Assembly (NCBI RefSeq): GCF_900618535.1
Contig: NZ_UYJA01000002.1
Span: 832,195 to 896,194, forward strand
DNA length: 64,000 nt
Direction of reading: 5' to 3'
Origin: Pseudomonas bubulae
GTDB lineage: Bacteria; Pseudomonadota; Gammaproteobacteria; Pseudomonadales; Pseudomonadaceae
The translations under genes and the position numbers were made by a program. Within the stretch, counting starts at the first letter, position 1. Each line of letters opens with the position of its first letter. The notes under the pieces are model-generated. The model saw only the letters and a program-made list of their open reading frames with translations, was not told where the DNA came from and did no database searches. Of the stretch, positions 1 to 6,852 are shown piece after piece.

Positions 1-127
1 TGGCCGTGAGCATGGCTTCAGCTCTGATTACAGTCACGTTGAAATGCTGGTCAGCCAGGCTGCGCAGCAGGAAGTGTGGCCATTGGTGCGTGATTGGCTG
101 CTAAAAGGCACTACGAAATCGTTGTAG
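1..127 (+). CDS. alpha/beta-fold hydrolase, C-terminal end only
   Basis: The reading frame is open from base 2 to a TAG stop and gives 41 residues, starting GREHGFSSDYSHVEMLVS. The short D-Y-S-H-V-E stretch looks like the catalytic-histidine loop near the end of serine alpha/beta hydrolases (esterase/lipase-like). In P. aeruginosa a probable esterase (PA1771) lies next to rraA, which fits this position. The substrate cannot be told from the fragment, and the rest of the gene lies outside the window. Confidence 0.65.
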   Translation, partial: GREHGFSSDYSHVEMLVSQAAQQEVWPLVRDWLLKGTTKSL

Positions 128-155
128 ATACTCTGTTGCAGGTCAGGCCCTCCAT

Positions 156-208
156 TGTGGGAGCGAGCCTGCTCGCGAACGATCTTCGCGAGCAGGCTCG
201 CTCCCACA
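156..208. repeat. REP palindrome pair
   Basis: Two inverted copies of TGTGGGAGCGAGCCTGCTCG face each other across a few bases and form a long near-perfect hairpin. This is the common Pseudomonas REP type. It lies between the hydrolase stop and rraA; the rest of this spacer shows no gene. Confidence 0.9.
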
Positions 209-425
209 GTTGCAGTGTTTCTGCAGCTGCTTCGTTCATACGGTAGCTGCTGCGGATGGCGTGTGACCCGATATCGCAAGGTGGTCATAACGTGTTCTTT
301 TATGTGATATTGGTTGCCGCTCGAGGCTTGGACGACTTTTAAAGCCGGGCTTGTCCAAAGCGTCTATAACCCATAGTGCTATCGTTGTTTTCACTGTTGT
401 GCCCACCCTGAACAGGAGCTTTCCC

Positions 426-917
426 GTGAATCACTACATCACCCCCGATCTGTGCGATGCCTACCCTGAGCTGGTGCAGGTACTTGAGCCCATGTTCAGC
501 AATTTCGGCGGGCGCGACTCCTTTGGCGGCGAGATCGTGACCATCAAGTGCTTCGAGGACAACTCCCGGGTCAAGGAACAGGCTGAACTCAGCGGTGCAG
601 GCAAAGTGCTGGTGGTCGATGGGGGCGGTTCCCTGCGTCATGCCTTGCTGGGCGACATGATTGCAGACAGGGCGGCCAAAAATGGCTGGGAAGGTATTGT
701 TATTTACGGCTGCATTCGCGACGTCGATGTGCTCGCGCAAACCGATCTCGGCGTGCAGGCTTTGGCCAGTCATCCGCTCAAGAGCAACCGTCGCGGTGTG
801 GGCGATGTCAACGTGCCCGTGACGTTTGCGGGTGTCACGTTCCGCCCCGGTGAATTCATTTATGCCGACAATAATGGCGTTATCATTTCGCCAACCGCTC
901 TGAAAATGCCGGGCTAA
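426..917 (+). CDS. rraA: Regulator of RNase E activity RraA
   Basis: The 163-residue product has the length and sequence of the RraA/MenG-like family. It starts [16 protein letters not shown] and contains the [24 protein letters not shown] and YGCIRDVD blocks. In E. coli RraA binds RNase E and damps its activity; many family members also have 4-hydroxy-4-methyl-2-oxoglutarate aldolase-like activity. I chose the GTG start because AGGAG lies 7 bases upstream and the Pseudomonas protein begins at this point; the frame is open further upstream without support. Its proposed target, rne, is encoded in the same window. Confidence 0.93.
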   Translation: MNHYITPDLCDAYPELVQVLEPMFSNFGGRDSFGGEIVTIKCFEDNSRVKEQAELSGAGKVLVVDGGGSLRHALLGDMIADRAAKNGWEGIVIYGCIRDVDVLAQTDLGVQALASHPLKSNRRGVGDVNVPVTFAGVTFRPGEFIYADNNGVIISPTALKMPG

Positions 918-941
918 ACGCATTACCACTAAGGATCACGG

Positions 942-1937
942 ATGTTCGAGGAAGAAAACGCTCAATGGGGGCTGGTGCATGCGCTGGTGCTGGATGGTGA
1001 AGGCGGCGCACGTTCGATTGCGCGCACCGAGCTGAACGACCTTCAGTTGCAGGCCCACGAAAGCCTCTGGCTGCATTGGGATCGCAGTCATCCGCAAACC
1101 CAGAGCTGGCTGCGTGATTCCAGTGGCTTGAGTGATTTCAACTGTGATCTGCTGCTTGAAGAAAATACCCGTCCGCGCCTGGTGCCTGCCCCCAACAATG
1201 AGCTGCTGCTGTTTATGCGCGGGGTCAACCTGAACCCCGGCGCAGAGCCTGAAGACATGGTTTCACTGCGTATTTTCGGCAGTGCGCAGCGCTTGATCTC
1301 ATTGCGCATGCGACCATTGCGGGCCACCGATGAGTTGCTCAGTGAGTTTTCCCAGGGTGAAGTCCCGAAAAATCCCTCTGAATTGATCCTGTACCTGGCC
1401 CAGCACCTGACATTGAAGGTGCAGGACTTGATCGGCGAACTGTCAGAAATCGTCGATGACGAAGAAGATAAAATAGATGCCGACGAACGGTACACACCTG
1501 ATCACAACAGCCTCCTGCAGGTTCGTCGAAGGGCAGCCGCCTTGCGTCGATTCCTGGCACCTCAGCGGGATATTTTTGGGCAGCTTACGCGTATCAAATT
1601 ACCCTGGTTCAGTGCCGATGATGCCGACTACTGGAACGAACTGAACAACAGCCTGACCCGCTATCTGGAGGAGCTCGAACTGACCCGCGAGCGCGTGGGG
1701 CTGGTGCTCGAGTCTGAAGACCGGCGTTTGAACGTGCGCATGAGCCGCATCATGTATCGCTTTGGCGTGCTGACGGGGATCTTTCTGCCGATCACCTTTA
1801 TTACCGGTTTGCTGGGCATCAATGTGGGGGGCGTACCGTTCTCCGATGACTCTTATGGCTTTGCCATAACCTGCGGCGTGATGCTGGTTATCGGGGCGGG
1901 GCAATGGTGGTTTTACCGTCGTTTGCAGTGGCTGTGA
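942..1937 (+). CDS. cmaX: CmaX, CorA/ZntB-family divalent cation transporter
   Basis: The 331-residue protein has a long soluble, helical N-terminal domain and two C-terminal membrane segments. The loop between them carries GLLGINVGG, the ZntB-type version of the CorA GMN signature. Family members form homopentameric inner-membrane channels for Mg2+ or Zn2+. It opens the cmaX-crfX-cmpX-sigX cluster known from P. aeruginosa (PA1773-1776), where these genes are tied to envelope stress. The ion specificity here is inferred only from the GxN motif. Confidence 0.9.
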   Translation: MFEEENAQWGLVHALVLDGEGGARSIARTELNDLQLQAHESLWLHWDRSHPQTQSWLRDSSGLSDFNCDLLLEENTRPRLVPAPNNELLLFMRGVNLNPGAEPEDMVSLRIFGSAQRLISLRMRPLRATDELLSEFSQGEVPKNPSELILYLAQHLTLKVQDLIGELSEIVDDEEDKIDADERYTPDHNSLLQVRRRAAALRRFLAPQRDIFGQLTRIKLPWFSADDADYWNELNNSLTRYLEELELTRERVGLVLESEDRRLNVRMSRIMYRFGVLTGIFLPITFITGLLGINVGGVPFSDDSYGFAITCGVMLVIGAGQWWFYRRLQWL

Positions 1938-1999
1938 CCGGGTGAATGTGACCCCGGCAAATGTCCCTTCGTCTTTTACTGACTTACCGAGAGGTGCTT

Positions 2000-2245
2000 A
2001 TGCACGATCCGTTTGAACAGTCCTTACGTGAAATGCTCAAGGCCGAGCCGTCCAACCGGGATGACGATGCGTGCCTGGGTCGCGTGCTGAAAACCGCCAA
2101 CCGACAGGTCGGTGCGGGAGACCTTTTCAGCCTGCTGGGCCGCTGGATGCAAGCACTGATGATTGCTTTGAATAGCGGTTCGGCTCATATTGCGCCCGTT
2201 TCGCGGCGCAAATCTGCTGCTCGCCCTGTTGATAAGGCTGATTGA
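2000..2245 (+). CDS. crfX: CrfX, small conserved protein of the sigX cluster
   Basis: An 81-residue protein beginning MHDPFEQSLREMLKAEPS and ending in a basic tail. It has no membrane segment or known domain. Its place between cmaX and cmpX matches crfX (PA1774). I start it at the ATG following GAGAGGTG; the frame extends 13 codons upstream but the family starts here. The stop is followed two bases later by the cmpX ATG, so the two are probably translationally coupled. The molecular role is unknown. Confidence 0.85.
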   Translation: MHDPFEQSLREMLKAEPSNRDDDACLGRVLKTANRQVGAGDLFSLLGRWMQALMIALNSGSAHIAPVSRRKSAARPVDKAD

Positions 2246-2247
2246 AC

Positions 2248-3072
2248 ATGGAATTGAATGTCTGGACCCAAAGCCTGGTCGCGGCAATGACTGCCTTGTG
2301 GACCAAGATTGCCAACTTTATTCCCAACCTCTTCGGCGCGTTGGTGGTAGTACTGCTGGGCTTCGTGGTTGCCAAACTGCTCGACGCCTTGCTGTCCAAA
2401 CTGCTTGCCAAGTTGGGCCTTGACCGCCTGATGGGCGGTACGGGCTTGACCAAAATTCTGGCCCGGGTCGGAATTCAGGTGCCCATTTCGACGCTGATTG
2501 GCAAAATCGTCTACTGGTTTGTGCTGCTGGTATTCCTGGTTTCTGCGGCGCAGTCTCTGGGCCTGGATCGTGTGTCATCCGCGCTGGATCTGTTGACGGT
2601 GTATCTGCCCAAGGTCTTTGGTGCGCTGCTGGTTCTGCTGGCAGGCGTGTTGCTGGCCCAGGTGCTCAACGGCCTGGTGCGTGGCGCTGCCGAGAGCGTG
2701 GGCTTCGATTATGCCGGCGGGCTGGGCAGGGTGACCCAGGGGCTGGTCATCATCATCAGCATCTCCGTGGCTATCAGCCAGCTGGAGGTCAAGACCGACC
2801 TGCTAAACCATGTGATTGTTATTGTGTTGATTACCGTTGGTCTGGCTATTGCACTGGCAATGGGGCTTGGCAGCCGGGAAATCGCCGGGCAAATACTGGC
2901 CGGGATCTATGTGCGTGAGCTGTATCAGGTTGGTCAGGAAGTGCGGATTGGCGAGGTTGAAGGGCAGATCGAAGAAATTGGCACGGTTAAAACCACGTTG
3001 CTGACCGATGAGGGTGAGCTAGTCTCCATCTCGAACCGGATCTTGCTGGAGCAGCACGTAACCAGCCGCTAA
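2248..3072 (+). CDS. cmpX: CmpX, MscS-like inner-membrane protein
   Basis: A 274-residue integral membrane protein with several hydrophobic helices (for example GALVVVLLGFVVAKLLDALL and the segments near residues 100-150 and 165-210). It ends in a small beta domain (VGQEVRIGEVEGQIEEIGTV) that resembles the MscS beta fold. In P. aeruginosa cmpX loss alters sigX expression and c-di-GMP-linked behaviour. I chose ATG 2248 over an upstream TTG because the ATG follows AAGGCTGATTGAAC at usable spacing. A stem-loop lies between this gene and sigX. Confidence 0.9.
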   Translation: MELNVWTQSLVAAMTALWTKIANFIPNLFGALVVVLLGFVVAKLLDALLSKLLAKLGLDRLMGGTGLTKILARVGIQVPISTLIGKIVYWFVLLVFLVSAAQSLGLDRVSSALDLLTVYLPKVFGALLVLLAGVLLAQVLNGLVRGAAESVGFDYAGGLGRVTQGLVIIISISVAISQLEVKTDLLNHVIVIVLITVGLAIALAMGLGSREIAGQILAGIYVRELYQVGQEVRIGEVEGQIEEIGTVKTTLLTDEGELVSISNRILLEQHVTSR

Positions 3073-3096
3073 CACGGCAAACCCTGCTAATGTACG

Positions 3097-3133
3097 CCGC
3101 CGCAAAAAAGCCAAGATTGACTGGTTGCGGCGG
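3097..3133 (+). promoter_or_regulatory. 9-bp stem-loop in the cmpX-sigX spacer
   Basis: CCGCCGCAA (3097-3105) pairs perfectly with TTGCGGCGG (3125-3133) across a 19-base loop. No T-run follows, so it is not a standard terminator. It ends 30 bases before the sigX start and may act as a processing or attenuation element in the cmpX-sigX transcript. Function is inferred. Confidence 0.5.
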
Positions 3134-3163
3134 ACATTGACCTGACTGTTGGCACAACTCGTT

Positions 3164-3754
3164 TTGAATAAAGCACAATCGCTATCCATGCGCTATGACC
3201 CCCGCGAGCTCTCTGATGAGGAGCTGGTGGCGCGCTCGCATGATGAGTTGTTTCACGTGACACGTGCCTATGAAGAGCTGATGCGGCGCTATCAGCGTAC
3301 TTTGTTCAACGTTTGTTCAAGGTATTTAGGGAACGATAGGGACGCTGATGATGTCTGTCAGGAAGTCATGCTGAAAGTGCTGTACGGTTTGAAAAATTTT
3401 GAAGGTAAGTCGAAATTCAAGACATGGCTGTATAGCATCACCTACAACGAGTGCATTACACAGTATCGAAAGGAACGGCGAAAGCGTCGCTTGATGGACG
3501 CATTAAGTATTGACCCCCTCGAGGAAGCGTCCGAAGAAAAGGCGCCGAAACCTGAGGAAAAGGGCGGACTTGATCGCTGGCTGGTGCATGTAAATCCGAT
3601 TGATCGTGAGATTCTTGTGCTGCGTTTTGTCGCAGAACTGGAATTTCAGGAAATCGCGGACATAATGCATATGGGTTTGAGTGCGACAAAGATGCGTTAC
3701 AAGCGTGCTCTAGATAAATTGCGTGAGAAATTTGCAGGCATTGCTGAAACTTAG
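3164..3754 (+). CDS. sigX: ECF sigma factor SigX
   Basis: A 196-residue ECF sigma factor. Region 2 spans the YLGNDRDADDVCQEVM and FKTWLYSITYNECITQYRK stretches; region 4 is REILVLRFVAELEFQEIADI followed by the HTH. SigX directs transcription of oprF and of fatty-acid and envelope genes in Pseudomonas and responds to membrane stress. The TTG start gives MNKAQSL and the family length of 196 residues; an upstream TTG (3149) or ATG 3188 are alternatives, and no start has a strong ribosome site. No anti-sigma gene is adjacent, as in P. aeruginosa. Confidence 0.93.
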   Translation: MNKAQSLSMRYDPRELSDEELVARSHDELFHVTRAYEELMRRYQRTLFNVCSRYLGNDRDADDVCQEVMLKVLYGLKNFEGKSKFKTWLYSITYNECITQYRKERRKRRLMDALSIDPLEEASEEKAPKPEEKGGLDRWLVHVNPIDREILVLRFVAELEFQEIADIMHMGLSATKMRYKRALDKLREKFAGIAET

Positions 3755-3860
3755 TTCAGCGCAAATGGCTCTACGTGTAGGCAAGGTCTGATAGACTTGC
3801 TGCCGAGTTGTCCCCCGGTATGAGGGACTGCTTTACAATCACCAGATGGGGATTTAACGG

Positions 3861-4835
3861 ATGAAACTGAAAAACACCTTGGGCATTGCCATTGGTTCCT
3901 TTGTAGCCGCAACTTCGTTCGGTGCCCTGGCACAAGGCCAAGGCGCGGTCGAGGGTGAACTGTTCTACAAAAAACAGTACAACGACAGCGTCAAGCACGT
4001 AGAAGACGGTTACAACCCAGGCGCATCGATCGGTTACTTCCTGACCGACGACGTTTCGTTGAACCTGACCTACGACAAAACCAACCACACCCGTTCGAAT
4101 GACGGCACTGGCCACCAGAAAATCAAAGGCGACAACTTTGGTCTGAACGCTCAGTACCACTTCGGCACCGTAGGCGACGCTCTGCGTCCATACGTTTCCG
4201 GCGGTGTTGCTCACAAGAGCATGACCAACGTTGAGGCTGACGGCCACAGCGGTCGCGACAAGTCGACTTTCCTGACTGCAGGCGCTGGTGTTAAGTGGTA
4301 CATCACTGATAACCTGTTCGCCCGTGCTGGCGTTGAAGCTGACTACAAACTGGACAACGGCAAGTGGGACTACGCTCCTACCGTTGGTCTGGGTGTGAAC
4401 TTCGGCGGTAACGGCGGTAAAGTCGCTCCTGCTCCAGTTCCAGCTCCAGCACCAGTTGAGCCAGAGCCAGAAGCTCCGATCGCTGAAGTTGTTCGCGTTG
4501 AACTTGACGTGAAATTCGACTTCGACAAGTCGGTTGTTAAATCGCAGTACATGCCTGACATCAACAACGTTGCTGATTTCATGAAGCAGTACCCTGCGAC
4601 CACCACTACTGTTGCTGGTTACACTGACAGCATCGGTCCAGACGCCTACAACCAGAAACTGTCGCAGCGTCGTGCTGACGCTGTTCGTGCAGCCCTGGTT
4701 AACCAAGGTGTTGCAGCCAACCGCGTAGACGCAGTTGGCCATGGCGAAGCCAACCCAGTTGCAAGCAACGCAACTGAAGAAGGCCGTGCCCTGAACCGTC
4801 GCGTAGAAGCTACCGTTCAAGCAGAAGCTAAGTAA
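3861..4835 (+). CDS. oprF: Major outer-membrane porin OprF
   Basis: The 324-residue protein has a signal peptide ending in ALAQG, an N-terminal beta-barrel of about 160 residues, a Pro/Ala/Glu hinge (residues 187-206) and an OmpA-type peptidoglycan-binding domain (LDVKFDFDKSVVKSQY; NQKLSQRRADAVRAAL; LNRRVEA). OprF is the main general porin of Pseudomonas and anchors the outer membrane to the wall. There is no cysteine anywhere, unlike P. aeruginosa OprF, which has a cysteine-bearing loop; this fits the fluorescens type. It follows sigX and ends in a strong terminator. Confidence 0.97.
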   Translation: MKLKNTLGIAIGSFVAATSFGALAQGQGAVEGELFYKKQYNDSVKHVEDGYNPGASIGYFLTDDVSLNLTYDKTNHTRSNDGTGHQKIKGDNFGLNAQYHFGTVGDALRPYVSGGVAHKSMTNVEADGHSGRDKSTFLTAGAGVKWYITDNLFARAGVEADYKLDNGKWDYAPTVGLGVNFGGNGGKVAPAPVPAPAPVEPEPEAPIAEVVRVELDVKFDFDKSVVKSQYMPDINNVADFMKQYPATTTTVAGYTDSIGPDAYNQKLSQRRADAVRAALVNQGVAANRVDAVGHGEANPVASNATEEGRALNRRVEATVQAEAK

Positions 4836-4855
4836 TTTTTAGCTAGGCTGTTCAG

Positions 4856-4882
4856 AAAAACCCGGCTCAGGCCGGGTTTTTC
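4856..4882 (+). terminator. Rho-independent terminator of oprF
   Basis: AAAAACCCGGC and GCCGGGTTTTT form a GC-rich stem with a short loop followed by a T-run, 21 bases after the oprF stop. Confidence 0.92.
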
Positions 4883-4956
4883 TTTGCCTGTGATTTAGTG
4901 AAGCGCGCAGCTATAATCGCGCTCTCTTCAAGCAACCCTTTGAGTCCTATCAGCCC

Positions 4957-5979
4957 ATGTATAACCTGGCCCGCCAGTTGCTCTTCAAACTCTCCCCTGA
5001 AACCTCCCACGACCTGTCCCTGGACTTGATCGGCGCAGGTGGCCGTCTCGGGCTTAACGGTTTGTTGTGCAAGGCGCCGGCAAGGCTGCCAGTGACGGTG
5101 ATGGGGCTGGACTTCCCTAACCCGGTCGGCCTGGCCGCAGGTCTGGACAAAAATGGTGCGGCCATTGATGGCTTTGCACAACTGGGTTTTGGCTTCGTTG
5201 AGATCGGCACCGTGACGCCGCGACCTCAGCCGGGCAATCCCAAACCCCGTATTTTCCGACTGCCTGAAGCGCAAGCGATCATCAACCGCATGGGGTTCAA
5301 CAACCTTGGCGTCGATCACCTGCTTGCACGGGTTCAGGCAGCCAGGTACAGCGGTATCCTGGGTATCAACATTGGCAAGAACTTCGATACGCCGGTTGAG
5401 CGAGCGGTCGATGATTACCTGATTTGCCTGGACAAGGTGTATGAGCACGCCAGCTACGTGACTGTAAACGTCAGCTCGCCTAACACGCCGGGTTTGCGCA
5501 GCCTGCAATTCGGTGATTCGCTCAAGCAATTGCTCGAGGCCCTGCAGCTGCGTCAGAACGAGCTGACTCAGCGCCACGGCAAGCGCGTACCGCTGGCGAT
5601 CAAGATCGCCCCTGACATGACAGACGAAGAAACCGTGCTTGTGGCTCAGGCGCTGCTTGAGACGGGTATGGACGCAGTGATTGCCACCAACACCACGCTG
5701 AGTCGTACAGGTGTTGAAGGTATGGAGCATGGCGACGAGGCGGGTGGACTGTCTGGAGCACCGGTTCGTGAGAAAAGTACTCACACGGTGTCAGTACTGG
5801 CCGGTGAGCTGGCAGGTCGTATGCCGATCATCGCTGCGGGCGGGATTACCGAGGGCAAACACGCAGCTGAAAAAATCACTGCGGGTGCGAGCCTGGTGCA
5901 GATTTATTCGGGCTTTATCTACAAGGGTCCGGCCTTGATTCGCGAGTCGGTTGACGCCATATCGGCCTTGGCGCGCTGA
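4957..5979 (+). CDS. pyrD: Dihydroorotate dehydrogenase (quinone), class 2
   Basis: The 340-residue enzyme oxidises dihydroorotate to orotate in pyrimidine synthesis and passes electrons to quinone at the inner membrane. Visible marks are the N-terminal quinone-binding helix region ([19 protein letters not shown]), [19 protein letters not shown], the catalytic [10 protein letters not shown] loop, and the FMN-phosphate region IAAGGI and YSGFIYKGP. Length and order of motifs match class 2 enzymes. It is monocistronic here, convergent with rmf. Confidence 0.97.
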   Translation: MYNLARQLLFKLSPETSHDLSLDLIGAGGRLGLNGLLCKAPARLPVTVMGLDFPNPVGLAAGLDKNGAAIDGFAQLGFGFVEIGTVTPRPQPGNPKPRIFRLPEAQAIINRMGFNNLGVDHLLARVQAARYSGILGINIGKNFDTPVERAVDDYLICLDKVYEHASYVTVNVSSPNTPGLRSLQFGDSLKQLLEALQLRQNELTQRHGKRVPLAIKIAPDMTDEETVLVAQALLETGMDAVIATNTTLSRTGVEGMEHGDEAGGLSGAPVREKSTHTVSVLAGELAGRMPIIAAGGITEGKHAAEKITAGASLVQIYSGFIYKGPALIRESVDAISALAR

Positions 5980-5990
5980 TTGGCAGGCAA

Positions 5991-6017
5991 TAAAAAGGGC
6001 TCCCCTAAGGAGCCCTT
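5991..6017 (-). terminator. Rho-independent terminator of rmf (reverse strand)
   Basis: AAGGGCTCC/GGAGCCCTT forms a 9-bp stem with a 5-base loop. On the reverse strand it is followed by TTTTT, so it terminates rmf; on the forward strand GGGCC follows, so it is only a weak stop for pyrD. Confidence 0.85.
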
Positions 6018-6096
6018 GGGCCGTAGCCCGCCGCCTGGAAAGGGCGGCAAGGTTGAGTCAGTACAGCTTCGAGGTGATGTCGGATTTTGCCCGGAG

Positions 6097-6312
6097 TTAG
6101 CCGACGGCGTGAAGTTCGTTGAGTCTGTGGATGCCCGCAGTGCCTGTCATACCGTCCCAGTTGTCGCCGCGTCCTTCACGCCAGCCGTTAATCCAGGCTT
6201 GGCGTACCGACGGTAGAGTAAAAGGGCAAAGCTCGCGGGATTTTCCGTTAACACCGTATTGATATCCGCGAAGGAACGCTTTTTCCAACGGATCACGCTT
6301 AAGTCTTCTCAT
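6097..6312 (-). CDS. rmf: Ribosome modulation factor
   Basis: The 71-residue basic protein begins MRRLKRDPLEKAFLRGYQYG and has the conserved CPF and RQAWINGWREGR stretches of RMF. RMF dimerises 70S ribosomes into inactive 100S particles in stationary phase and under stress. It has its own terminator and a long structured region upstream, suggesting control at the RNA level. pyrD and rmf are neighbours in P. aeruginosa too (PA3050-3049). Confidence 0.96.
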   Translation of the reverse strand: MRRLKRDPLEKAFLRGYQYGVNGKSRELCPFTLPSVRQAWINGWREGRGDNWDGMTGTAGIHRLNELHAVG

Positions 6313-6344
6313 AGGGTATTGCCCTCACTTGTTGACTGTTTATT

Positions 6345-6445
6345 TAGCGTCGGCCTTCCAGAGGCCGGGGCAGAGTGTTCTGCCGTTGGTGTGCTCGCTG
6401 CCGGCGTGGCGAGCATTTTGTCAGGGCCTGTGCGGCCGTAACCTG
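6345..6445 (-). ncRNA. Structured leader upstream of rmf (candidate rmf RNA motif)
   Basis: Reading the reverse strand toward rmf, four hairpins follow one another: TCAGG/CCTGA around a GGCC-rich centre (6421-6442), TGCTCGC/GCGAGCA (6392-6415), GCAGA/TCTGC (6370-6383) and CGGCCT/AGGCCG (6351-6367). A conserved 'rmf' RNA motif upstream of rmf genes in Pseudomonas has been described; this element matches it in position, but I have not compared it base by base. It could be part of the rmf mRNA leader or a separate small RNA. Confidence 0.5.
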
Positions 6446-6852
6446 AGTTGAGTTCTAACCAATGCGCCAAGGCGTGTGAATGATCGTTTTGTCATAAGGA
6501 CGTAACGATAATGGTGTTAAGGCCATAAGTAAGGTCGCTTTTTGACCACTGAATACGACCAAAGCCTGATAGGCCGAGTGTTTGCAAAGAGGATGCGTTT
6601 CATTCCCCGTCGCGAATACCCGCCTCTTTTGCTGGGGGACTATTCGACGAAGGGTCTGTATATGACCTGTTGTTTCCAGATGAATGACCTGCCTCGGCGT
6701 CTAAACTGTTCATGCCTGCGGGCATGAGTGATCGCCTCGGTGGAACGGCACAGTTTCGTGCCACGCGAGCGCTCTTCAAGAAAAGCGCTTGATTGAAAAC
6801 GGAGCGGGCGATGCGTCGCCTTCTCGCTGATAGCTAATAGCCCAGGAATCCC
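6446..6852 (+). promoter_or_regulatory. Gene-free spacer with hairpin-rich leader of rlmKL
   Basis: No convincing gene is present. On the forward strand three hairpins precede rlmKL: CATGCC/GGCATG (6711-6726), GGCAC/GTGCC (6747-6762) and AGCGCT/AGCGCT (6768-6789). Further upstream GCAAAGAGG (6584-6592) can pair imperfectly with CCTCTTTTGC (6623-6632). I found no convincing -35/-10 pair. This suggests a long structured 5' leader for rlmKL; whether it regulates is unknown. Confidence 0.4.

Noticed and set aside
339..929. 196-codon open frame opposite rraA
   Set aside because: rraA is conserved in sequence and length, and the reverse frame has no support.
5995..6017. Terminator of pyrD on the forward strand
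   Set aside because: The stem is followed by GGGCC on this strand; the T-run is on the reverse strand, so it was assigned to rmf.
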